Shown piece after piece: positions 1-5,757 of a stretch of 6,719 bases of DNA. Both the position numbers and the translations under genes were made by a program. Numbering within the stretch: position 1 is the stretch's first letter; each line of letters opens with the position of its first letter. The notes beneath the pieces were generated by a model that ran no database searches, was not told where the DNA came from, and worked only from the letters and a program-made list of their open reading frames with translations. The DNA comes from Geminicoccaceae bacterium (GTDB lineage: Bacteria > Pseudomonadota > Alphaproteobacteria > Geminicoccales > Geminicoccaceae), in the NCBI GenBank assembly GCA_030824835.1, contig JAPJRA010000198.1:1-6719 (forward strand), given 5' to 3'.

Positions 1-672
1 GCGGCGGCCCCGCGCCTGCTGCCGCCGCCGGCAGCCGTGCTGGCCAAGATCGTGGCCGACAGCGCCGACGGCGAGCTGCCCTGGAACTTGGCGATCACGC
101 TGATGCGCGTGGCCGCGAGCTTCGTCATCGCCATGGGCGTCGGGGTGGCCCTGGGCATCCTGATGGGCCGGGTCCGCCTCGCGGACGAGCTGGGCCAGCC
201 GTGGCTCGTCTTCTTCCTCAACCTGCCGGCCCTGGTCACGATCATTCTCGCCTACATCTGGATCGGGCTGGTCGAGAGCGCGGCGATCCTGGCCGTGGCC
301 CTCAACAAGATCCCCAACGTGGTGGTGACGATCCGCGAAGGCGCGCGCGCGCTCGATCCCGGCCTGATGGAGATGACGCAGGTGTTCGGCGTCCCCTACA
401 GCCGCCGCCTGCGCGACGTCATCCTGCCGCAGCTCTACCCCTACCTCGCCGGTGCCGCACGCTCGGGCCTCGCGCTGATCTGGAAGATCGTGCTCGTCGT
501 GGAGCTGCTCGGCCGCTCCGACGGGGTCGGCTTCCAGCTCGGGGTCTATTTCCAGCTCTTCGACGTCGCCGGTATCCTGGCCTATGCGCTGGCGTTCATC
601 GGCGTCGTCCAGATCATCGAATGGGGCATCCTGCAGCCGATCGAGCGCCGTGTGAATCAATGGCGGCGGTGA
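1..672 (+). CDS. ABC importer permease, SsuC/TauC-like (5'-truncated by window edge)
   Basis: Inner-membrane permease of a nitrate/sulfonate/taurine-type ABC importer; the substrate is not deducible. The frame is open from base 1, and the first codons read AAAPRLLPPPAAVLAKI, which matches the Pro-rich segment before the first core helix of this family. The GTG at 37 is therefore probably internal and the gene starts outside the window. 223 residues are visible. Hydrophobic segments lie at about residues 36-56, 69-90, 93-111, 156-170 and 190-210. The cytoplasmic EAA-type coupling loop is at about 113-146, starting EGARALDPG and ending near VILPQLYPYL; this is the site that docks on the ATPase. 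The stop overlaps the next gene by 13 nt, so permease and ATPase are surely one operon. A substrate-binding protein is not visible and may lie upstream. Family assignment is firm, specificity unknown. Confidence 0.88.
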   Translation, partial: AAAPRLLPPPAAVLAKIVADSADGELPWNLAITLMRVAASFVIAMGVGVALGILMGRVRLADELGQPWLVFFLNLPALVTIILAYIWIGLVESAAILAVALNKIPNVVVTIREGARALDPGLMEMTQVFGVPYSRRLRDVILPQLYPYLAGAARSGLALIWKIVLVVELLGRSDGVGFQLGVYFQLFDVAGILAYALAFIGVVQIIEWGILQPIERRVNQWRR

Positions 673-1436
673 ATCTCGATGTTCGGGAGAAGTCCTATCC
701 GGCCGTCGGCGACGCGCCGGCCAAGCGCGTGCTCGACCAGGTCCGGCTCAGTGCCGAAGCCGGCGAGCGGCTGGCGATCATCGGGCCGTCGGGCTGCGGC
801 AAGACCACGCTGCTCAACATCGTGGCCGGCCTGGAGCGGCACTATAGCGGCAGGCTCGAGCTCGCCGCCGGGACCCACCTCGCCTACGTCTTCCAGGAGC
901 CGCGGCTGCTGCCGTGGCGGACGGTCGAGCAGAACCTGCGCCTCGTCCTGCCGGCGGCGCCGGACCCGGCCGCGCGCATCGCGGCGGTTCTCGCCGAGGT
1001 CGGGCTCGAGGCTGCGAGCGGCGTCTATGCCTCGCGGCTGTCGCTGGGCATGGCGCGCCGCGCCGCCCTCGCCCGCGCCTTCGTCGTCGAGCCGGGGCTG
1101 CTGCTGCTCGACGAGCCGTTCGTGTCGCTCGACGAGCCCACCGCCTACCGACTGCGCCTGCTGCTGCTGGCGCTGCTCGAGCGCCATCGCTCCACCACCC
1201 TGTTCGTCACCCACTCCTTGCAGGAGGCGATCATGATTGCCGACCGGCTGATGTTCCTGACCGCCTCGCCGGCGCGGGTCCTGAGCCTGTACGATGTCCC
1301 GCTCGGCCCCGCGGAGCGCCGCCAGCCGGCCCTGGTCGAGGCCTTCCGCGCCGAGCTGCTGGAGGCCGACCGCGAGCTGGCCGATCTGCTGCTGCCACCG
1401 GCCGAGACGCCGCTCGCCGGGGCCCTTGCCCGATGA
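660..1436 (+). CDS. ABC transporter ATPase, SsuB/TauB/NrtD-like, with atypical LSLGM signature
   Basis: Cytoplasmic ATP-hydrolysing subunit, 258 aa, a normal length for SsuB/TauB-type ATPases. Visible motifs: Walker A GPSGCGKTT (42-50), Q-loop FQEPRLLPW (Q79), Walker B LLLLDEPF (147-154, catalytic Glu152), D-loop SLD (156-158) and H-loop VTHS (His185). The ABC signature is LSLGM (127-131) instead of LSGGQ/LSGGM, so the first Gly of the pair is Leu while the Ser and second Gly are kept. The ATG at 660 is chosen because homology begins soon after it and it overlaps the permease stop by 13 nt. A GTG at 669 is an alternative, and no strong Shine-Dalgarno is seen, which fits translational coupling. 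The longer open frame upstream of 660 is a shadow of the permease gene. The end overlaps the following permease as ATGA. The partner is the upstream permease; whether it also powers the downstream ABC-2 permease cannot be told. Confidence 0.92.
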   Translation: MAAVNLDVREKSYPAVGDAPAKRVLDQVRLSAEAGERLAIIGPSGCGKTTLLNIVAGLERHYSGRLELAAGTHLAYVFQEPRLLPWRTVEQNLRLVLPAAPDPAARIAAVLAEVGLEAASGVYASRLSLGMARRAALARAFVVEPGLLLLDEPFVSLDEPTAYRLRLLLLALLERHRSTTLFVTHSLQEAIMIADRLMFLTASPARVLSLYDVPLGPAERRQPALVEAFRAELLEADRELADLLLPPAETPLAGALAR

Positions 1437-2239
1437 CCGGCAACCCGTGGCTGCTGTGCTTTCAGGGCATCCTGTGGCGGGAGTTCCTGCGCTTTCTGCA
1501 TCAGCGCGGCCGCTTCTTCGCCGCCTTGGTCCGACCGCTGGTCTGGCTGTTCATCTTCGCGGCCGGCTTCCGCTCGGTGCTGGGCGTCTCCTATCAGCCA
1601 CCCTACGTCACCTACATCCTCTACGAGGTCTACATCACGCCCGGCCTGTGTGGAATGATCCTGCTGTTCAGCGGGATGCAGAGCTCGCTGTCGATGGTCT
1701 ATGACCGTGAGATGGGCTCGATGCGGGTGCTGCTGGTGAGCCCGATGCCGCGCTGGTGGCTGCTGTCCTGCAAGCTCGTGGCATCCGTCCTGGTGGCCTC
1801 GTTCCAGGCCTACGTCTTCCTCGCCATCGCTTGGTTCTGGGACGTGCGGCCACCGGCGCTGGGCTACCTCACCGTGTTCCCGGCGCTGGTGCTGGCGGGC
1901 CTGATGCTCGGCGCGCTGGGGCTGCTGCTGTCGTCCATCATCCGGCAGCTCGAGAACTTCGCCGGGGTGATGAATTTCGTCATCTTCCCGATGTTCTTCG
2001 CGAGCTCGGCGCTCTACCCGCTATGGCGGATGAAGGAGAGCTCGCTGCTCCTCTACCAGATCAGCGCCTCCAACCCGTTCAGCCACGCGGTCGAGCTGAT
2101 CCGCTTCGCCCTCTACGGCCAGGTCGATCTCACGTCGCTGCTGCTGACGCTGATGTGGACCGCGCTGTTCATGGCCGCCGCCCTCTACGGCTACAACCCG
2201 GCACGCGGCTTCGTGGCCCTGACCGGCAAAGGCGAGTAG
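1433..2239 (+). CDS. pedC: ABC-2 type permease, PedC-like (PQQ-alcohol dehydrogenase-associated)
   Basis: Inner-membrane permease of the ABC-2 (exporter-type) class, 268 aa, with about six hydrophobic segments (about 29-47, 67-82, 111-136, 146-170, 178-197, 234-253). The polar N-terminus (REFLRFLHQRGRFFAALVRP), the stretch YEVYITPGLCGMILLF (64-79), the SMVYDREMGSMRVLL loop (87-101) and the LENFAGVMNFVIFPMFFASS region (173-192) agree with my memory of PedC, a family found almost only beside PQQ biosynthesis or PQQ-alcohol dehydrogenase genes (TIGR03861). In Pseudomonas putida the Ped ABC components have been linked to growth at low lanthanide. Its ATG overlaps the ATPase stop (ATGA), so translation is coupled. 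The usual partner ATPase (PedB type) is not in the window; the preceding ATPase is importer-type. Family call strong, transported substrate unknown. Confidence 0.85.
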   Translation: MTGNPWLLCFQGILWREFLRFLHQRGRFFAALVRPLVWLFIFAAGFRSVLGVSYQPPYVTYILYEVYITPGLCGMILLFSGMQSSLSMVYDREMGSMRVLLVSPMPRWWLLSCKLVASVLVASFQAYVFLAIAWFWDVRPPALGYLTVFPALVLAGLMLGALGLLLSSIIRQLENFAGVMNFVIFPMFFASSALYPLWRMKESSLLLYQISASNPFSHAVELIRFALYGQVDLTSLLLTLMWTALFMAAALYGYNPARGFVALTGKGE

Positions 2240-2242
2240 GAC

Positions 2243-2287
2243 GCCGCAAGCCTGCCGCCCCGAGGCTCGGGATGGCAGGCTTGCGGC
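2243..2287. terminator. Strong hairpin between convergent genes, probable bidirectional terminator
   Basis: A perfect 14-bp inverted repeat: GCCGCAAGCCTGCC at 2243-2256 pairs with GGCAGGCTTGCGGC at 2274-2287. The 17-nt loop holds a second perfect 5-bp stem (CCCGA 2259-2263 with TCGGG 2267-2271, triloop GGC). It begins 3 nt after the pedC-like stop and ends 7 nt before the stop of the convergent hydrolase gene. No T-tract follows on either strand, so it may act as a weak terminator or as an mRNA 3'-end stabiliser. The structure is directly visible; the role is inferred from position. Confidence 0.7.
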
Positions 2288-2294
2288 CCCACGG

Positions 2295-3296
2295 CTAGAG
2301 CAGAGGCTGCCCCCACAGGCGCACATATTCGGCCGATGCCAGCGGATTGACGTCGGACGGCGTCAGCTGGTGCTCCGGCTTCTGGTTGAAGTAGTTCTCA
2401 TAGGCGATGTAGGCGGCATTCGTGGAGAAGAACTCGAACATCTTGCGGATATAGAACGGGTTGTCGACATTGGCCGGCGTGGCGCCCACCCGAATGCCCC
2501 ATTCCGCGCACGAGAACAGCTTGCCGTTGTCCTTGGCGAACTGCAGCCAGGCCCCGATGCCCCAGGGTCCACCATTGTAGGTGCGCATGTACTGCTTGTT
2601 CCAGATCGTCTCGTCGTTCAGGGGCGGGCCGACGTCGTAGTAGTCGACCCCGACGATGTCGACCCAGTCGTTGCCGGGATAAAGATCGAGCACCGATCCC
2701 GGCTGGTTGCCTTTCTTGACATTGCACCACTCGATGGTGACCGTCGGGTTGTACAGCCGTAAGAAAGCGACGATCCGTCGATGGGCGATGATGTAATTGG
2801 CGGGATCGGCCCCGGCAAACCATGGAAACTTGCGATTGCTCTCCCAGCCGACGCGCACGATGAGGTCCGTCCGGCCGGTCGCCTGCAGTCGCCTCGCCCA
2901 CTCCGCATAATAATAGTCGAACGCCCCGCTGGCCGCGAGTGCCCATACTCCTGGCGTCGTGACGGCGCTCAGTGTCTTGGGCAGCGGCGCGATCGCGATC
3001 GAGATCCGTTCCGGCTTGGACTTGGCCGACTTGATGCCACCATTGAAATTCAAGATGGTGTCCCAGCTATCGAACTTGCACCATAAGGTCACCGTATCGC
3101 ACAGGCGGTTGCGATAGGTCGCCATGGCGTTCACGCTGGAGAGGCCCGTGCCGGAATGCCAGGGCAAACCGGAGCGTGGGCCGATGCCGAAAGGTGCTCC
3201 GGCCGCTCGTGCCGGTGAAATGCCGGTCCCGGCGGTAGCGGCGGCAGCACCCGTCAAACCGGTCAGAATCGTTCTTCTCGTAGCGCAAGGCTGCAA
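2295..3296 (-). CDS. Tat-exported glycoside hydrolase, family 26-like
   Basis: Putative secreted endo-acting glycosidase of the (beta/alpha)8 clan; GH26 members include beta-mannanases, but the substrate here is unknown. With the TTG start at 3296 the protein is 333 aa. This start is preferred because AGGAG (3304-3308) lies 7 nt upstream and because it places a twin-arginine motif, TRRTILTGL, at residues 6-14, followed by an Ala/Gly/Thr-rich hydrophobic core and possible cleavage near PARAAGA (29-35). An ATG at 3350 would add 18 residues but has a poorly spaced ribosome site. Candidate catalytic residues: Glu152 in RVGWESNRKFPW (acid/base, strand-4 position) and Glu265 in SCAEWG (nucleophile, strand-7 position). 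WVDIVGVDYYD (211-221) matches the strand-6 region of GH26. Most GH26 mannanases have His-Glu at the acid/base; here it is Trp-Glu. It runs convergent to the ABC operon and lies 409 nt downstream of the xoxJ-like gene, so it probably has its own promoter. Confidence 0.78.
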   Translation of the reverse strand: MQPCATRRTILTGLTGAAAATAGTGISPARAAGAPFGIGPRSGLPWHSGTGLSSVNAMATYRNRLCDTVTLWCKFDSWDTILNFNGGIKSAKSKPERISIAIAPLPKTLSAVTTPGVWALAASGAFDYYYAEWARRLQATGRTDLIVRVGWESNRKFPWFAGADPANYIIAHRRIVAFLRLYNPTVTIEWCNVKKGNQPGSVLDLYPGNDWVDIVGVDYYDVGPPLNDETIWNKQYMRTYNGGPWGIGAWLQFAKDNGKLFSCAEWGIRVGATPANVDNPFYIRKMFEFFSTNAAYIAYENYFNQKPEHQLTPSDVNPLASAEYVRLWGQPLL

Positions 3297-3705
3297 AGGG
3301 CGGCTCCTCTCGAAGAGGTGTTTCTCGGTGCGGGCCGCTGCCGCCCGCATTTCTTCCGCCCACGAACCGCGCTCTCACGGCGCATGCTATTTTCTTAGCG
3401 TGACCGCAACCTTAAGGCAGCAAAAATTCACTTTCTAGGATACATACATTAACCGGCTAATTGACGACCTCACGCCACTATGCTTTCCATCCTATCATTC
3501 TCAAGAGTCATGCGAGGCCACGGCGCATGAACAACAGTCACGGCAGTGCGCCGCCTGACATCAGTCCTATGGGCTTGTTCCAAACGCGACTGCTTCGCCC
3601 GTCGCCACAGCGATTGGCGTCAAGCGCGGCTAGATCACGCCTGATGGTTGAATTGTGAGAGAATTTGTGGCGCCGGTCTTGGGCGCCGCGAGGAGGAGAT
3701 GGCGC
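3297..3705. other. 409-nt intergenic region upstream of the hydrolase gene
   Basis: No convincing gene was found on either strand. The middle (about 3388-3500) is visibly richer in A+T than the rest of the window, which fits a promoter region for the hydrolase gene on the - strand, but I could not pick a good -35/-10 pair. The part next to the xoxJ stop holds three GGCGCC palindromes (3669-3674, 3682-3687, 3701-3706) that could form short 6-bp stems. The short reading frames here lack ribosome sites and recognisable protein features. Confidence 0.5.
3304..3308 (-). promoter_or_regulatory. Ribosome binding site deciding a TTG start
   Basis: The - strand reads AGGAG followed by 7 nt and then TTG (3296-3294). 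No comparable site precedes the upstream in-frame ATG at 3350. The resulting N-terminus begins 6 residues before the twin-arginine pair, as expected for a Tat signal peptide. Confidence 0.65.
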
Positions 3706-5082
3706 CTAAGGCTGGGCTGCCGGCATGGCCACGGCCTGGGCCACCACCAGAGGCTGCCCCGCCTCCTTCCAGCCCTGGGCGCCCGCCGGGTACCAGTAGA
3801 CCCTGGTATAGCCGAGCTCGGTCACCGCCCGTTTGGCGGCGTTCCACGACATCCAGCAGTTCGGATCGCAGTAGAACACCAGCGGCTTTGCCCGGTCGCC
3901 GCCGGTCAGGCGGTCGAGCTCGGTGCGCATGTAGGCCGCAAGATCCGGCGACAGCTCGCCGAAGCCGACATTCGGCAGCCACACCGAGCCCGGTATGTCC
4001 TCCCGGTGCGGCTCGACCCAAAGCTGTGATGGGTCGCGGCCCTCCGGCTTGCGGGCCTTGGGCAGCACGTCGACGAGAATCGGCTGCTCGTCGCTCAGCA
4101 GCTGGCGCAGCGCGGCCGTGCCGAGAACCGTGGCACCCTCGAGGGTGGCCGGGACGGGCGCCTTGAACTGCTCCATTCGGTAACCGGCCGGCTCGGGCAC
4201 GGCGACCTCCGCGGCCGGCGGCGGTACCGCAGCCTCGGCATTGATCAGGCGGCCCCGCCCGTCCAGCAGCGGCACGCCGTACTCCTCGAGGATGGCCTGG
4301 ATCTGCGGCTGCAGGTCGCGGATCAGGTTGTTCAGGTCATGCTTCCACTGGGCCTCGTTGGGGCGGATCCCCATCGAGATGCGGAAATCCAGCCGCAGCC
4401 TCGAGCCCGGCTCGGCGGTCAGCGGCACCAGGGCGATCGGCACCTGCTGCCGTTCGCCCCAGTAACCGGCGATCGGCCCCCAGAGCAGGGCGGCGTCGAT
4501 CTCGCCCTTGGCCAGATCCTCGATCATGTGCCGCGCCGGCTGATCGAACCGGGTGTCGACCATGAGCTTGTAGCTGCGCTCCTGGTCGGTGAGCCCCTTG
4601 CGCACCAGCAGGTTGGCCGGAGGAGTCCCGGCGACGACCCCGATCCGCGCGAATTGCATCATGGGGCTGTTCAGATCACCGAATCGGTCGCCCTCGCCTT
4701 CGCGGTAGGCCAGCACGTAGGTCGAGCGATAGTAGGGGTTGGTGTTCTGGACCAGCTCGTCCGCCGCCACGATGCCCATGATGACGTCGCAACGGTTGGC
4801 GCGCAGCGTGTTGCGCACGAAGCCCATCGCGTCCGGGTACCAGACATAGGTCACCGGCAGGCCGAGCTTCTGCCCCATCAGCTCGGCGATCTTATTCTCG
4901 AAGCCCTCCAGCCGGTCGTTGGAGAACGGCAGGTTGTTCGGATCGGCGCAGACGCGAAAGGCAGTGCGGTCGACCAACTCGCCGAGATTGGCGTCTTCCG
5001 CTGCCGCGGGCAGCGGCGCCGCCAGCATTAGGCCGGCGATCAGCCAGCCTGTCGCGCAGGGCGGACGGAATCGCGATCGCAT
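3706..5082 (-). CDS. xoxJ: XoxJ/MoxJ-like periplasmic binding protein fused to a CxxCW rhodanese-like domain
   Basis: Periplasmic two-domain protein, 458 aa. The ATG at 5082 has AGGAGG (5091-5096) 8 nt upstream. A Sec signal peptide covers about residues 1-28 (LPAAA before EDANLGE). Residues about 30-280 are a solute-binding-protein-like domain of the quinoprotein dehydrogenase-associated family (MoxJ/XoxJ, TIGR03871 type): RVCADPNNLPFSN (43-55), GFENKIAEL (60-68), RCDVIMGIV (97-105), NPYYRSTYVLAYR (115-127). Cys45 and Cys98 could form a disulfide. A Pro/Ala/Val-rich linker (about 281-300) leads to a rhodanese-like domain (about 301-445) with FYCDPNCWMSWNAAKRA, the CxxCW motif (Cys405, Cys409, Trp410) of PQQ-dependent catabolism-associated proteins (TIGR03865 type). 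XoxJ/MoxJ partners XoxF/MxaF methanol dehydrogenases and may aid their activation. As far as I know the two domains are normally separate genes, so the fusion is notable. Second gene of the xoxG operon, 41 nt after xoxG. Confidence 0.88.
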   Translation of the reverse strand: MRSRFRPPCATGWLIAGLMLAAPLPAAAEDANLGELVDRTAFRVCADPNNLPFSNDRLEGFENKIAELMGQKLGLPVTYVWYPDAMGFVRNTLRANRCDVIMGIVAADELVQNTNPYYRSTYVLAYREGEGDRFGDLNSPMMQFARIGVVAGTPPANLLVRKGLTDQERSYKLMVDTRFDQPARHMIEDLAKGEIDAALLWGPIAGYWGERQQVPIALVPLTAEPGSRLRLDFRISMGIRPNEAQWKHDLNNLIRDLQPQIQAILEEYGVPLLDGRGRLINAEAAVPPPAAEVAVPEPAGYRMEQFKAPVPATLEGATVLGTAALRQLLSDEQPILVDVLPKARKPEGRDPSQLWVEPHREDIPGSVWLPNVGFGELSPDLAAYMRTELDRLTGGDRAKPLVFYCDPNCWMSWNAAKRAVTELGYTRVYWYPAGAQGWKEAGQPLVVAQAVAMPAAQP

Positions 5083-5090
5083 CCGTCTGG

Positions 5091-5096
5091 CCTCCT
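5091..5096 (-). promoter_or_regulatory. Shine-Dalgarno of the xoxJ-like gene
   Basis: AGGAGG on the - strand, 8 nt before the ATG at 5082. It is a full consensus match inside the 41-nt gap after xoxG and fixes the start of the fusion protein ahead of its signal peptide. Confidence 0.75.
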
Positions 5097-5123
5097 ATGC
5101 TGCCGCCGGGCGGAAGGGCCGGG

Positions 5124-5540
5124 CTACTGGCGCTGCGGGCGCCCACGACCGATGGCACCATCGGAACGCGCCTTCAGGTAGCCATAGATGTCGTCGATGT
5201 AGAGCGCCACGTCCTCGACATTGCCGAAGGCCGGCATGACGTTCTTCTGCGTGCCGGTGACGTTCTGCCGGCCGTTGATGACCACCTCGGTGAAGGACTC
5301 GTAGGGCATGGTCTTCAGCGAGGCGGTGAGGTCCGGCGCATAGGAGCTGCCCGCACCGTCGGGCCCGTGGCAGCGCATGCAGGTATCGGTGTAGCGGCGG
5401 TAGCCGTTGAAGGTGCCCTTGTCGACCTTGCCGTTCACGACCGAATAGGGCTTCTCCTCATCAGCGGCAGCAGGTCCCACCTGAACGGCAATGGCGGCCG
5501 CGACGGCCAGCAACAGGGCAAAATGCAAGGATCGCAGCAC
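5124..5540 (-). CDS. xoxG: XoxG-like periplasmic c-type cytochrome (methanol metabolism-related)
   Basis: Small periplasmic monohaem cytochrome c, 138 aa, expected to take electrons from a PQQ/lanthanide methanol dehydrogenase (XoxF) and pass them towards the oxidase. GTG at 5540 is chosen because GGAGG (5549-5553) lies 8 nt upstream and the next residues form a Sec signal peptide (about 1-26, cleavage after GPAAA); the frame stays open further upstream but without signal or ribosome site. Haem site CMRCH (54-58), followed by GPDGAGSSYAPDL. The likely distal ligand is Met102 in NVMPAFG. The N-terminal KPYSVVNGKVDKGTFNGYRR and C-terminal YIDDIYGYLKARSDGAIGRG are hallmarks I associate with the XoxG / cytochrome c-553i group (TIGR03874 type). 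Only the two haem cysteines are present in the mature protein. It is the first gene of a two-gene operon with xoxJ and is divergent from the pentapeptide gene. No xoxF precedes it. Confidence 0.85.
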   Translation of the reverse strand: MLRSLHFALLLAVAAAIAVQVGPAAADEEKPYSVVNGKVDKGTFNGYRRYTDTCMRCHGPDGAGSSYAPDLTASLKTMPYESFTEVVINGRQNVTGTQKNVMPAFGNVEDVALYIDDIYGYLKARSDGAIGRGRPQRQ

Positions 5541-5548
5541 AGATGGAG

Positions 5549-5553
5549 CCTCC
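5549..5553 (-). promoter_or_regulatory. Shine-Dalgarno deciding the GTG start of xoxG
   Basis: GGAGG on the - strand, 8 nt before GTG (5540-5538). It favours this start over in-frame upstream codons, which would bury the signal peptide about 50 residues into the protein. Confidence 0.7.
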
Positions 5554-5732
5554 AGGGATTTTCTAGCAACAGTCACCCGGCACCGGGCGTTTCTTAAAGC
5601 GTTCTGCCGGAACAAGGTTGCGTGTGCAAGGCCGACCAGCACATCGCTGCTCAAACCTCGGGGAGTTGAATGGACGCACCGTAACACTTCAGCTCAAGTC
5701 GATCGGCTGCGACAATCTCTACAAACAAAACA

Positions 5733-5747
5733 GATCAGGTGATCAGG
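5733..5747 (+). repeat. Tandem GATCAGG direct repeat at the pentapeptide gene leader
   Basis: Two copies of GATCAGG (5733-5739 and 5741-5747) with 1 nt between, so the centres are 8 nt apart. The second copy overlaps the AGGGAG ribosome site. It is short enough to arise by chance; a regulator site is only a possibility. Confidence 0.35.
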
Positions 5748-5750
5748 GAG
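5745..5750 (+). promoter_or_regulatory. Shine-Dalgarno of the pentapeptide-repeat gene
   Basis: AGGGAG ends 7 nt before the GTG at 5758, supporting this codon as the start, directly ahead of a signal peptide. Confidence 0.6.
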
Positions 5751-5757
5751 CCCAATC

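Larger units (their letters stand above)
5541..5757. promoter_or_regulatory. Divergent intergenic control region between xoxG and the pentapeptide gene
   Basis: These 217 nt separate two divergently transcribed genes and must hold both promoters. No promoter pair is convincing. On the + strand, TTCAGC (5688-5693) and GACAAT (5711-5716) are 17 nt apart but match consensus poorly. The segment around 5711-5735 is A-rich compared with its surroundings. A 7-bp direct repeat GATCAGG occurs at 5733-5739 and 5741-5747, just before and overlapping the pentapeptide ribosome site. A shared regulator is possible but not shown. Confidence 0.5.

Noticed and set aside
201..659. N-terminal extension of the ATPase frame
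   Set aside because: It overlaps the permease gene in another frame, is Arg/Pro-rich and has no family similarity; the ATPase homology begins near 660.
3461..3658. Possible 65-codon gene in the intergenic region upstream of the hydrolase
   Set aside because: No ATG or GTG at the frame start, no ribosome site, no recognisable protein features.
3649..3668. A lac-operator-like string near GAATTGTGAGAG
   Set aside because: Only a partial half-site without dyad symmetry, placed downstream of a gene end; taken as coincidence.
3669..3706. Three GGCGCC palindromes after the xoxJ stop as a terminator
   Set aside because: Only 6-bp stems, no T-tract, and such GC palindromes are common by chance in this composition.
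5666..5694. TTGAAT as a -35 box for the pentapeptide gene
   Set aside because: At 17-nt spacing the -10 position reads TCAGCT, which does not resemble a -10 element.
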